A stretch of DNA of 64,000 bases, from contig NC_084610.1 in the NCBI RefSeq assembly GCF_033807715.1, forward strand, positions 5,828,769 through 5,892,768. Direction: 5' to 3'. The notes beneath the pieces are model-generated. The model did not search any database, was not told the DNA's origin, and saw only the letters and a list, made by a program, of their open reading frames with translations. Position numbers and translations under genes: made by a program. This DNA is from Cololabis saira (lineage: Eukaryota > Chordata > Actinopteri > Beloniformes > Belonidae). Below are positions 25,232 through 35,596 of this stretch, in pieces (within the stretch, counting starts at the first letter, position 1; every line of letters begins with the position of its first letter).

Positions 25232-28200
25232 ATCGGCCGGTACACGCCGGTGCCTACAGCCAGATTAGCGAGGGGGTCCGGGTCAGCACAATCTCTGCGT
25301 TAGATAACTTTTCACGCCTTACAGCCTGCAGCTTGATACTGCACCTCAGCGGCAGCGATATTTACCGCCTATCTCTGAAACTCACATCTTCAGATTTGAG
25401 AACCCCGGCTTACGTCTCTGTGACACAAAGAGACAGACTGCGGGGCCCAGTGTCCATGGCAACCGCAGCCAGGTGCACTGGTTCATATGCAATTCAGGTA
25501 ATTCAAAGCTACAATGAAAAGCAGGCATATAAGGTCACCAAAATTCAAATGTGCTGCATGTTCTCACCTCTGTATTCATACGGGGGCTCTCTCCGGACCG
25601 CGCCGCATGACCCGCGCCCCCGCGTGCGAACGTGACCCCGTCCCTCCCACAATGCCCTGCTTGAGTGGCAGGTATGATATTTCAAGGCGGTTTGATTGAG
25701 GGGAGCATTTAAAATCCGACAACAATGTTGACAGAATATATCAGGCGGGATGTTAATTTGCTCAATATTGCGGTGCCGTGCGGCAAAAGGACGTGCCTGA
25801 CACGGGGCGTGCATGTTATCGCCCCGGGCTGTGATTCGGACGGGGGTCGTGATTTTTCATATAACGGTGTGATTAAAAAAACACACATAGAGGGGAAGAG
25901 GTACAAATGGAGTGGGAGAAAGAGAGGGAAGCATGCACAAAAGAAGCAGGGGAAAGTGACACGCGGGGCTGGGTGTCGATGGGGGTTTGGGAGACTTGTG
26001 TTAAGCCTGAGGCTTTGACAGCTGGGTTTAAGGAGAGAGGAACGGGCTGCGGTTTGAAGTCAGGTCTTTACTTCATTTCTGAAGATTAAGCTCCCCCTTC
26101 CTCCTCCTACGCCATATTGGACGTCTGCGGCATCTTTTATTCTGCTATTTGTGGGTGTTACAGCCAGAACTCAGTGCCACCGAGGGTTCAATTCTGAATT
26201 TACTACTTTAATCAAGATCAGAAGACGGGCCGTGATGAGGGAGGAACGACACCGGGATCGCTTGGCTTTGCTTTTGCTTCGGGGGCAGAATAAAACAGCT
26301 AAATGTCACTTTCAGTTTCGTATGAAGGAATATTTGATCAGTTCTATAGGAAGCGTCTATCTCGTGTCTATCTTCTGTCCCTACGTTTTGAAAAAAAAAA
26401 GACTTTGGGCTCCTGTTCTGTTTGTCTCTTGTATTTAATAGTATCTGCTTTAATTGAGGGAAGGCTGGCTGAAGACTGTGGTTCCCCTCCAGACCAGAGA
26501 CATGTTGACCTCCACCCTACGGACCAACTTCCTGTGATGTATTAACCCCAATTGCTTGAGAGACGGGGTCAAGCGTTTCCAGTCTGAAGCTCCATCTTCT
26601 CCACAGTTTGGAGCGAGATCCTGTTGTTCATTTGTTCAAAAGACAGAGGGAAGATCAATCCATCGTTAAAGAACTACCTTGGTTCTTCTTGTAAAGTCCG
26701 GAAATATTATTGATTTGTCTTAAGTGCTTTGCACACTAAAGGTTCAGACATGTTTTCCCTGTTACGTCGAGCGTAACTTGAATTTGCAAACTGAATATTA
26801 TGATTCTGGAAAAAAAAAACTTGAAAAAGATAGTCGACATGAAGTGATGATCGAGTCATATTTATGTTGTGAGAAAAAAACTTAAATACATCTGTACATC
26901 GCCCAAAAAAAAGATAAATTATTGGGTTCAGGAGCTCAAGCTGAAGTTTGAAGAGCTGCTTTGACAGCTACAGGAGCTCTAAACTTGAAGAAGCAGAGGA
27001 GTCATTTCAGAGAATGAATTGATCAGGAGCCTCATGGAGCTGGGAGCTGGTAAAAAATCAGTTTGTAAACAGCTGTTTGCAGTTCATTCAGTTATTCAAG
27101 CATACGCCACACTGAAAGTTCAATATAACGACATCCTGACTGGTCAGACATGATTGGTTAGATGTTTTTCAAAGTAACTATTGGAAAAAGGTAAAATTTC
27201 ACCTCTTTTTGAAGAAACAAAAATGCGATTTGCACCCAGAAAACACCACTCAAAACGTTCTTTTGCATCATGATCTGTAAATGCAAAAGAACAGGTTCTA
27301 CTGCAGTTTTGCCGAATATTCCTCTTTTAAATCACCAGAAAAGCCCCTTCATGCCAGCCTGGAGTCTCTGCTAAATTGACATCTTTCCATCCCACGATTT
27401 TTCTATTTGCAATTACAATTTGGGCAATTTGCAATAGTAATAGAAACACACCTCGTGTTTTGATTTTGAATTTGTTTCAAAAATTATATAACCAACAAAC
27501 TGGTGTTTGAAAAAAAAAAACAATCAGCAATGTAGTTTCTGTCCACGGCTGCTGCAGTATTCTGTGACTATAATTCAAACACAGCAGGTGTCACAGATAA
27601 ACATGCAAAGAGCTTATCGCACCAAATCTCTGCAATACATATGCTTTCTTAGAATAAATCTGTCATGGAAATGGGCTTCTGCTGTTTGCAACTGTTCAAA
27701 GTAATAGGAAATTGACAAACATGCGCTACAGGCATAAATTGCAGAACAATTTTCACAGAAAAACAGCAAATATTATCCAGCTACACAACTTGCAAATGCG
27801 CCTTCATTGATAAGTAATGAAACCCCTCCTCTGGTGCAGGCTAATTATGGTTTGTTAAGGTTATTCTAGCTGGTGGTCATTATTAAGGGAAATCAATGTC
27901 CAATCAAGTCTGTGACATGGACACGGGAGCAGATATACAGGCCGCCTTGAGACGAATGTTTATTATATTTGCTATGAGAGCTTTTAATAATGAATTGGTG
28001 ACTCTGTGTTTCACTATCAGCTGCAGACTTCAGCTGGCTGATACCTTTCAGCTAGTTTTTATGGCAAGGACAGAAGATTGGCTGCAGCGCATGTGCTTGC
28101 ACCTCTGGTGCAGTCAATCACCCGACGGGTGAAGATGGGTATGTTTGACATCCGTGTGTGTGCTTGTGTGTATTAAGAGGCCCCTGAAATGACCTCGCAC

Positions 28201-30168
28201 ATAAAGATGATGGCCATAAATTGGTCTGAAGTCTCATTTTCCCCGCAGGATTTTGACCAGCTGCCGCAGCTTTGGGCCCATTTGGTCCCTGCAGCGGCCA
28301 CCGCTCGCACCACCAAAGTTAACGAGTCCTGTTTTTACAGCTCCAGTCAATGACCAGAGAAAAACAAATGTAATGGGAATCATGACGCCTCTTAATGGTC
28401 TAATAAGCAATGCGCTCACTGTTTTCTCGTTAAACTCACCTTAGGAACACAACTTGCATTCAGTTAAAGACAGAGTCACAGAAAAGTGATCATGTTAGCC
28501 TGGGATTAAAGTGGCAAATGGCTAAATGCAACATAATCACTGCTGGCTGCCTTTCTGGGGGAGAAACTGGGAAGGATTCTGCTGCCACCACATGGTCGAA
28601 AAGAGTAGTGCAACCCATGAATTATTGAGAAAACGTTCCTCATATTTCATGTAAATTGAACATTAATCAATTTATAGTGAATCTAATTATAAAGGAAGTT
28701 GTCAAATAAATTAATATCAACACAAGCTGCATCTAGGAGTTTTGTCACTAATAACATTTAATGTCTTTCAAATGTATTTGATTATAAATATTTTAAAAAG
28801 TCAAAGATTTTTGTGCAATTATAAGGAAGACCTTTGGCGTCATGATGAACTTGCACAGTTATACTTTTGTGCTGCAGTAAGGATCTGTCTGCTGAGGCAC
28901 TGCAGCATCTTTACTTAATCACATCCTGGTGCACGTGTCAAATGCGCTACATGAATTTACCCTATGCTTCATTTTACCACAAACCCTGCAGATCTGCTCA
29001 TCCTGAAAGTGAAAAAAGAAAAGATGTTGAGATGTGACTCTGTCTCTGTGTGTAAAACTACCTAAGGGAAGGCATTATGTTAAAGAAAGGAAAGAGTTCC
29101 CGAGCAGTTTGAGAGGCTTCATTCCCAGTAGGTGAATACAATTTGGGCTGTTGGGATCAGTCTGACAGTTTTCATAAATTCATGTTTAACCTGGATCTGA
29201 AACAAGTCTCAAGTGCATTTATTCTTTTCAAACCAGAAGAGCCATCGTTTCCAGAGCAGATAAACCACTCAGCCCCCTGTTCAGACCTGGAATTATAAAA
29301 TCCGATTACAAGTGACCAGCGTTAAAAGGAAGGTCTGAACATGATCCATGACAGATTCCTATCGGATCATTCACGCTGGCTTTGTAGGTGTTCTGGGACA
29401 CGTGTGCATCATCCTCTTCAGTCAGATAAGATAACGTCATCGGCTAAGACAGTGACTCATTTGATTCTGCTTGCAAATGACTTTGTGGTGGATCTTTCTT
29501 TGTATTGTATACAAAGATACAGCTTTGTTTTGAACCTATTCTTTTTTGATTAAAGGTTGGAGGGATTGCTGTGTTTTTTTTTGTCTTATTTCCACCTGGT
29601 TTTTATTTCCTAGTTACTTCCAGCAGCTGACTTTCACAAATAAAATACAAATACACTTGATGTTTGCAAGCAAACATGATTTGCGTTGCTTGGACTCATG
29701 TTTTCTGATTAGTTGTTTTTATTTTGAAAGCCAGTTTAAACTGTTCATCACCTACCTTTGAATTCTTTGGACGGTCATTTTTTCCATCTCCATGACCCAT
29801 ACATGCTGCCATTTAAACTGGTGTAGGAGCTGGGAGGTCTGGTGTTTAGCTGTTGAGCTTTTTTTTGGTGATTTTTAAGCAGGTTTTCTCAGACTTCTCA
29901 ACTTTTGTGGCTATTGCTCTGTCTGTGGACTGGGACTTTATAAATAACAGCAAAAACATACTTTAGACCTTAGATGCTCGGTTTAAACCCAACACATATT
30001 GATGTTTGCAATGTTAAGGGTTGTTGTAGCTGTTGTTTTCATATGTAGCTGTCTGCATATAAAACATGAATTCACAAAGAATCTATATTTTAGTTGTGGT
30101 CGATGCCTATACATAAACATACATACAACCAGAAATCATTTAAGAATGATTAGTAAAAACAAGAATTC
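25230..30168. other. Gene-free flank with candidate enhancers
   Basis: No protein-coding exon is recognised. Two segments look like conserved non-coding DNA: 25640-25860 (GGCAGGTATGATATTTC, TTAATTTGCTCAATATTG) and 27830-28440 (GGCTAATTATGG, TTTTAATAATGAATTGG, GATGGCCATAAATTGG). Both have even base composition, few homopolymers and dense homeobox-type cores. The remainder is ordinary AT-rich DNA. Confidence 0.45.
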
Positions 30169-30173
30169 AATAC

Positions 30174-30402
30174 TGTGACAGGGTGGAGGAGCAGCCACTC
30201 AGCCGATTGGGCACACCTGTGCCCAATCAGCCTCTCCACCCTGCCTGGCTTCATAAGAAGAGGCTGCACACCAGCAAGAGGTCTTCTGGGAGAAGGTTCT
30301 GCTGGTGCACGTGGGGCGGTGTGATTGAATAAAGGAGTTCCTGCACTAAACCCTGTGTCCTCTGTCCTGTCGGTCGGCCCCAGTGGCAACGAGCTTGCTA
30401 CA
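30174..30402 (+). repeat. 5' LTR (229 bp)
   Basis: Begins TG and ends CA. It contains a hairpin (GATTGGGCACA with TGTGCCCAATC near 30206-30230), a poly(A) signal AATAAA at 30328-30333, and an R/U5-like tail with CCTGTGTCCTCTGTCCTGTC that is repeated almost exactly near the right end of the element. The PBS follows after one base. Confidence 0.85.
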
Positions 30403-30403
30403 C

Positions 30404-30421
30404 TGGCGCCCAACGTGGGGC
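30404..30421 (+). promoter_or_regulatory. tRNA-Lys primer binding site
   Basis: TGGCGCCCAACGTGGGGC is the complement of the 3' end of tRNA-Lys (isoacceptors 1 and 2), placed one base after the LTR end CA. All 18 positions agree with the known retroviral primer site. Confidence 0.9.
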
Positions 30422-30429
30422 CCGACAGG

Positions 30430-30873
30430 ATGGAGGAGGGATGCGGGGAGCAGACCGCAGCACTGGAGCCGCTGGTGGTGCAGCAGCCGACAGGCCGTGA
30501 GGCGGAGGCTGCAGGCCGCCAAGTGACGGCTCCTGAGGCGGCCCCAGCGACGGCGGGACCCGCAGCGCGACCCACCCCGGCGCTACGCCTGAGATTCGTC
30601 ACGGCAGTCCTAGAGGCGGAGGTCGCCGAGGCGGAGACGTCGGTGGCGGAGGTCGCCGAAGCGTCGGTGGCGGAGGTCGTGGAGGTCGCCGAGGCGGAGG
30701 CGTCGGTGGCGGAGGCGTCGGTGGCGGAGGTCGCCGAGGCGGAGGCGTCGGTGGCGGAGGTCGCCGAAGCGGTCCTGGACGCGCCAGCTCCGGAGGCAGA
30801 CCAGCTGCTGGAGCAGTGCTGCATCGGGGAGGGGGACGTCACCAACTTTGTGGGGACTGCGGGTGGAAACTAG
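30430..30873 (+). pseudogene. Ala/Glu/Val-repeat frame inside LTR element
   Basis: An open frame starts at ATG 30430, just after the primer site, where gag is expected. Its C-terminal half is built of about 10-residue units of the VAEAEASVAE type, from a 30-bp GC-rich minisatellite (about 30608-30775). No capsid, zinc knuckle or protease motif is visible, so calling it a gag remnant is positional inference only. The frame may be open because of the repeat. Confidence 0.4.
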
Positions 30874-31178
30874 CATTTCTGCTAAACCCGGTGTATTTAC
30901 ACTGCTTAATATAGTGTTCATGAATATGCATTGTCCCGTCTGAATAAACTTTGAAACTTTGGTCCTGGGCGCGCCAGGGCCACGGATGCCGTCTGGCCCG
31001 AGGCCACCCTGGGCCCAGTCCCGAGAGCGGCCCTCTCGGTGGTTGGCCCGACGCCGAGGGCGACCTCCCGACCGGTCTCCTGGAAGGCCCGGAGGTTCGG
31101 ATGGCGGTTCCTGGCTTCCTCTCCCGCTCCGGGGGAGGGGGGAGTTGGCTAGGCCGGATGGTCCCCGGCCTGAGATCA

Positions 31179-31352
31179 ACCTCTCCACCCTGCCTGCCTT
31201 CATAAGAAGTGGCTGCAAGAGGGCTGCTGGAGGAAGCTGCTGAAGGTGACGGCACGTGTGTGTTGGGTGAAAGAAGAAAATAAAGAGTTCCTGCACTAAA
31301 CCCTGTGTCCTCTGTCCTGTCGGTCGACCCCCGTAGCACTAGCCTTGCTACA
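31179..31352 (+). repeat. 3' LTR, partly unlike the 5' LTR
   Basis: Clear LTR similarity starts at CTCTCCACCCTGCCTG (31179) and continues through CTTCATAAGAAG, then diverges, and resumes from AGTTCCTGCACTAAACCC to the end TTGCTACA. AATAAA lies at 31279-31284. Upstream, a GGGGGAGGGGGGAG purine tract near 31131-31144 could be the polypurine tract, which would make the true LTR start near 31145. Confidence 0.7.
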
Positions 31353-31359
31353 AATACAA

Positions 31360-32325
31360 TTGCTAATATTTACATGTAAAAGTGGGACTTTAGTAGTTTA
31401 ACATGTCAATGCATATTTTTACTGTATCATTTCATGGTGAAAAAAAATCAAACTCAGACTAGTTTTTTTGTTGTGTCCAAAAAGTGATAAAACCTGCTTT
31501 ATTATTTATATGTATATAATATTATTTGATAAGAATATTGATGTGATTAGTTTAATTCTATTATTTATATTGATATTCAAACTTATTTATAACCTATTAA
31601 TAGTGCAATACTGTCACTTAACACTTTATCCTGCTCTCTGTAAGGTCTGTATCTTGTGTCTTCCTACCTCATTGTCTTAGTGTTGTTCAATGTGGGGCTT
31701 CGTCATGTGACTGTATGTTAGTCTGTTTGTCTTTTTTTTTTAATACGACTGGGCAGCTGTAATTTCATTGTGTCCTGATACAGTGACAAATCTATTTATA
31801 TATATAATGTTTATATATTTTTCCTAAATATATTTATAAATGTAACTATATATATATATATATTTACTCACACACATACTTATACATACATACATATATA
31901 TTATACATACAGAAATATTCAACTATGTGTATGTAATGTATGTATGTGAGTATAATTACAGTATATAATACTGTTATTTAGCAGTGTGAGTACAGTGTGT
32001 GAATATTTATAAATACAGGTTAAATGATTAGTGAATGGGGGTAGGACTACATACGTTTATACTTCTTCCTACTCCTTTTTTGGCACATGTAAATCAAGAT
32101 AACAAGTTTTAAAGGATGAAATTCTTTTTTTTGTTGTTTTGTTTTCTTAAACTTCTCATGAAATGTTGTTTTTTTTACATGTACAAAAATAAAATAAATC
32201 AAATCAAAATATTAATATGATTACATTCATCAAAATTTAAATTCCAAAATACATCCGGGAAGGAAAATTAATGCAATCAAAATATTACTTTACATATTAT
32301 ATAACTTTTATTGCCTTATTTCTTG
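31360..32325. other. AT-rich stretch with a LINE-like tail
   Basis: No gene is seen. A TATATA-rich tract covers 31790-31960. Bases 32030-32205, with TTCTTCCTACTCCTTTTTTGG and a final run of AAATAAAATAAATC, resemble the 3' end of a fish non-LTR retrotransposon in plus orientation. Confidence 0.45.
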
Positions 32326-32329
32326 TTAT

Positions 32330-33248
32330 CATGTGGGCAATGGGGTCCGTCAAGGAGGAATTTTATCTCCTATTCTTTTTAATGTATATATGGATGACCT
32401 TTCAAGACAGTTAAATCAATGTAAAACAGGCTGTATTGTGGGAAATCATGTTAATCATCTCATGTACGCTGATGACCTTGTTGTACTCTGTCCATATACT
32501 GCTGGGTTACAACAACTGTTAGGAAGAATAATCACACAGTATGGCAGGAAATTTGATATTAACTATAACGCCAAAAAAAGCAAGGTCATGGTCGTGAGAT
32601 CTAGAGAGGACAAGAAGTTGTTTTTTCCTGCCTTCCACCTCGTGTTCTTTAGATATGACTAAGGAATTGAAATATCTTGGACATGTCTTCTCAAATGATC
32701 TTATGGATGACAGTGACATCCGCCGTCAATGCAGTAAAATATATGCACAGGCCAATACTTTGTTGAGGAAATGTTTTATGTGTTGTACAAATGTTAAATG
32801 TGCTCTGTTTGGGGCTTATATCACCCTGTTATATACAGCTCATCTCTGGTCTTCTTACAGAGTGAAAAGTATGCAGAAGCTTAGAGTCAGTGGCATATAA
32901 TGATGCCATGAGGTTGCTGCTCCGTGTTCCTAGGTGGCACAGTGCCAGCCAGTTATTTGTGTCCTCTAATGTACCAACATGCTAGGCACTGTTACGAAAG
33001 CTAATGTTTAATTTTATGTGTCGACTGGATATGACAGAAAATAGCATCATTATGGCCTTAACCAGCCCTATGATGGGCTATCGGTTCACATCCAGGCTTC
33101 CAAAGCACTGGCATTATAGCTTGCACCTTTTTTCCGTACAGTGATGAAGTGTTTTTTGTTTTTTTTAAAGTATGTAATGGTTGTGTGGTTGTGTATGTTG
33201 GATGTGTGTGGACCTTCTGAGTCCGTAATAAAGATGTATTATTTTTAA

Positions 33249-33291
<43 letters not shown>
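32330..33291 (+). pseudogene. LINE reverse transcriptase fragment
   Basis: The frame 32333-32662 encodes part of a non-LTR reverse transcriptase: GVRQGGILSPILFN, then LMYADDLVVL with the catalytic YADD box, then a KSKVMVV segment. The reading continues in another frame at 32655-32900 (KYLGHVF, YAQANTLLRKC, YTAHLWSSYR), so there is a frameshift, followed by stops. The 5' part (endonuclease and N-terminal RT) is missing. The 3' end has AATAAA near 33225 and an ATT-repeat tail into which the hAT-type copy B inserted. CR1/jockey-like clade is likely but not proven. Dead copy. Confidence 0.85.
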
Positions 33292-33298
<7 letters not shown>

Positions 33299-33299
33299 G

Positions 33300-33984
33300 C
33301 AGTACTCGAGTTGTAAAAAAAAATCAGGGGGGATGGTGGATTTTATCATATGGGGACAGATAATTTGTGCTGATTACAATTAATATAATATATTACAAAT
33401 AATAGCAGTGACCCAAACACCTGCAGAAATACTGGGCTTACATCAAAACACAACAATAAAAAACAGTTTTCTGAACTTATCAATATGACTCTGTCCTTCA
33501 CAGGATAAGTTAAATGGATCACTGCAAAAACTCAAAATCTTAACAAGAATATTTGTCTTATTTCTAGTTAAAATGTCTCATTTTAGTAAAAGAAAATCTC
33601 ATTACACTTAAAACAAGACTCATCACTGGAAAAAACAACAATTTTCACCTGTTTCGAGTAGATTTTCACTTGAAATAAGTAGAAAAATCTGCCAGTGCAA
33701 CAAGATTATTTTGCTTGTAATAAGAAGATAAATCTTGTCCCACTGGCAGATTTTCCTACTCATTTCAAGTGAAAATTTACCTGAAACAGGTGAAAATTGT
33801 CACATTTTTCTGGTGTTATTTTTCTGTTGATGACTCTAAATATTGAAATAGCAGTAAAACCACATTCATTGATGAAATTACATAAGGGATGGAAAGGGGC
33901 AGTTTTACAGGGGGGATGATTTGGACCGTTTTTATTTCAAGGGGGGATGCCATCCCCCCTCATCCCCCCTCAACTTGAGTACTG
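33300..33984. mobile_element. hAT-type composite element, copy B (685 bp)
   Basis: Sister of the element at 9824-10568. It starts CAGTACTCGAGTTG and ends CAACTTGAGTACTG, flanked by a perfect 8-bp duplication ATTATATG (33292-33299 and 33985-33992). It sits in the ATT-repeat tail of the LINE fragment and so is younger than it. It contains the captured CACTGCAAAAACTC segment. Confidence 0.93.
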
Positions 33985-34019
33985 ATTATATGATGTACAT
34001 TTTTGTATAGTGGTATTTA

Positions 34020-34375
34020 TTATACTCCCCGCAGTTAGTTAGTTAATATTTATTTCGGTCAATCACAAACATAAAAATCAACAACAAGATAACACAGGTT
34101 TTTCCCTGGTCAAAATTGTGATTATTTTATTTTATATTATTATTTTATACCGACAAGTTCTGGGCTTGAAGCATAAAGCTTATCTTGCCCACCTTTTAAC
34201 AGAATAGAATATACAAAAAGAACAAATGAAGTATCATAAATCTACACAAAATAATAATAATAGTAATAATAATAATCGTAATAGTAATAATATTAATAAT
34301 AATGACGATGATGATAATAATAATAGTAGTAATAATAATATAGCAATAATAATAATAATAATAAAAATAACAGTC
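34020..34375 (-). repeat. Antisense LINE-like tail and (AAT)n tract
   Basis: Bases 34040-34110 (TTAGTTAGTTAATATTTATTTCG, shown here by position and first words) look like the reverse of a LINE 3' end. Bases 34242-34372 are an imperfect AAT/AAC trinucleotide tract that ends just before the GC-rich CREB1 promoter. Confidence 0.5.
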
Positions 34376-34379
34376 GGAG

Positions 34380-34709
34380 CATGTGGAGCTGCGCATGCTC
34401 AGTTCGCGCACATGGCCGGGTTCCTCGGTAATCTCCGCCGTCTCCCCCGAGTCCTCGGGTTTTTCCGTCCATTCTCGTCCTTTTCCGGCCGTGCTCGGCT
34501 CCCTTCGGCTCCTCTCGGCTCCCCTCGGCTGTGCTCGGCTCCTCTCGGCGGAGCGGCTCTCCTCGCTGTCGTCGTCTCCCTCGTCCTCCTCTCCGTGTTG
34601 TTGTTCTCGGTGACGCGACGGAGGTGTAGCCTGACGCGGTCTCTTACGTGTCGGCCCGAATAAAAGTGGAGCTCCGTAGACCCGGGAGTGACGAAGCGAG
34701 TCTGTGTCG
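34380..34709 (+). promoter_or_regulatory. creb1: CREB1 promoter and 5' non-coding exon 1
   Basis: A GC-rich, TATA-less segment ends at the donor GTCG|GTAAGA (34709/34710). It has three TGACG cAMP-response half-sites at 34611-34615, 34632-34636 and 34689-34693. The words GACGGAGGTGTAG and TGACGCGGT, followed by TTACGTG and AATAAAA, match in order the 5' UTR that I recall for mammalian CREB1, so exon 1 is deeply conserved. CREB is known to stimulate its own promoter through such sites. The transcription start was not located. TCGGCTC words repeat at 34495-34550. Confidence 0.75.
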
Positions 34710-35420
34710 GTAAGAGGATACGCATCCGATGTTTGCTCTACAGATAGGCGGCCGGCTGGCTGCGGCCGTAACGCTCGCCCTTTTATTCCCGCACAGCCAA
34801 CAAAGAGATCATGGCGGCTGTTGCAGAGGCTCAAAGTGAGTCAGTCCTGCAGACTCCTGGTCTTAATGTGGGACTTTACTGCCGAACTGCAGCCGCTCGG
34901 CTCACAGCAGCTCACACGTGCGGGGGTTAGTTACACCAGCCCCGTTTAGACGGACACGCACTCAAATCAAGTAGTTGGAAGAGAAAACAGTGTTTGAAAG
35001 ACATTTCCCTCCATAAAGGATTCAAACTAGCAGCCGCTCGGCTCAGCTCTGCTGCACACCCACACTCACACCGACAGGCGGGTTTTTAAAGGAAAAATAG
35101 AGGGAATTGAGTAGAACGTGAATGGAGCTGGTTAATCATCCGATATATAATAAATAAAAGCCTCCCTGACGGTTCTGTCATTAAGCACATGGATATTAGT
35201 TAGCATGTTAGCACCCGTGCTAACTGTGGGCGCAGCCTGTTAAAGGGGTTTATCTGAAGTCTGCGGGTTTATTGGTAGATGCAAACGGGGGAAAATATAA
35301 TGTTATGGTGAGTGTTTATTATCTGCTCTGAAGGAGTTTGTAGGTCTAAATGTGCCAGTGTTGTGGGTGAATTAGAGACCACACCCTCCTGCAGCCAGTA
35401 ATGCTGCTGCGCTGCGTAGA

Positions 35421-35559
35421 GCCTGATTTATGGTTCCGCGTTAAAGCGACGCAGAGCCTATGGCGTAGGTTACGCGGCGACGCGCACCGTACGGCGCACG
35501 TTGCCGCGTACAACGCCGTAGGCTCTGCGTTGGTGTAACGCGGAACCATAAATCAGCCT
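35421..35559. mobile_element. Palindromic MITE, GATTTATGGTTCCGCG family
   Basis: The segment is a near-complete palindrome: GATTTATGGTTCCGCGTTA at the left faces TAACGCGGAACCATAAATC at the right, with GCAGAGCCTA and TAGGCTCTGC further in. It is about 139 bp, GC-rich and CpG-rich. A decayed relative is at 46317-46377, and a half-site occurs near 12352. The superfamily is not certain. Confidence 0.85.
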
Positions 35560-35596
35560 TATGGCGAGCCGTTGTAACATTTAATGGCTAAGTTTG

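Larger units (their letters stand above)
30174..31352 (+). mobile_element. Small LTR retroelement with 5-bp TSD
   Basis: The element starts TGTGACAGG and ends TTGCTACA, flanked by AATAC on both sides (30169-30173 and 31353-31357). The left LTR is followed by a primer binding site for tRNA-Lys and a short internal region without reverse transcriptase. The internal part contains an Ala/Glu/Val-repeat frame and a stretch at 30870-30960 with an AATAAA that looks like an inserted 3' UTR piece. It is non-autonomous. Ty3/Gypsy or retrovirus-like origin cannot be decided without pol. Confidence 0.88.

Noticed and set aside
30150..31339. Reverse-strand frames of 166-231 aa
   Set aside because: They are antisense shadows of the LTR element and its 30-bp minisatellite.
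1..34380. KLF7 exons
   Set aside because: Expected by synteny, but no zinc-finger or N-terminal KLF7 translation was found; the gene lies outside the window.
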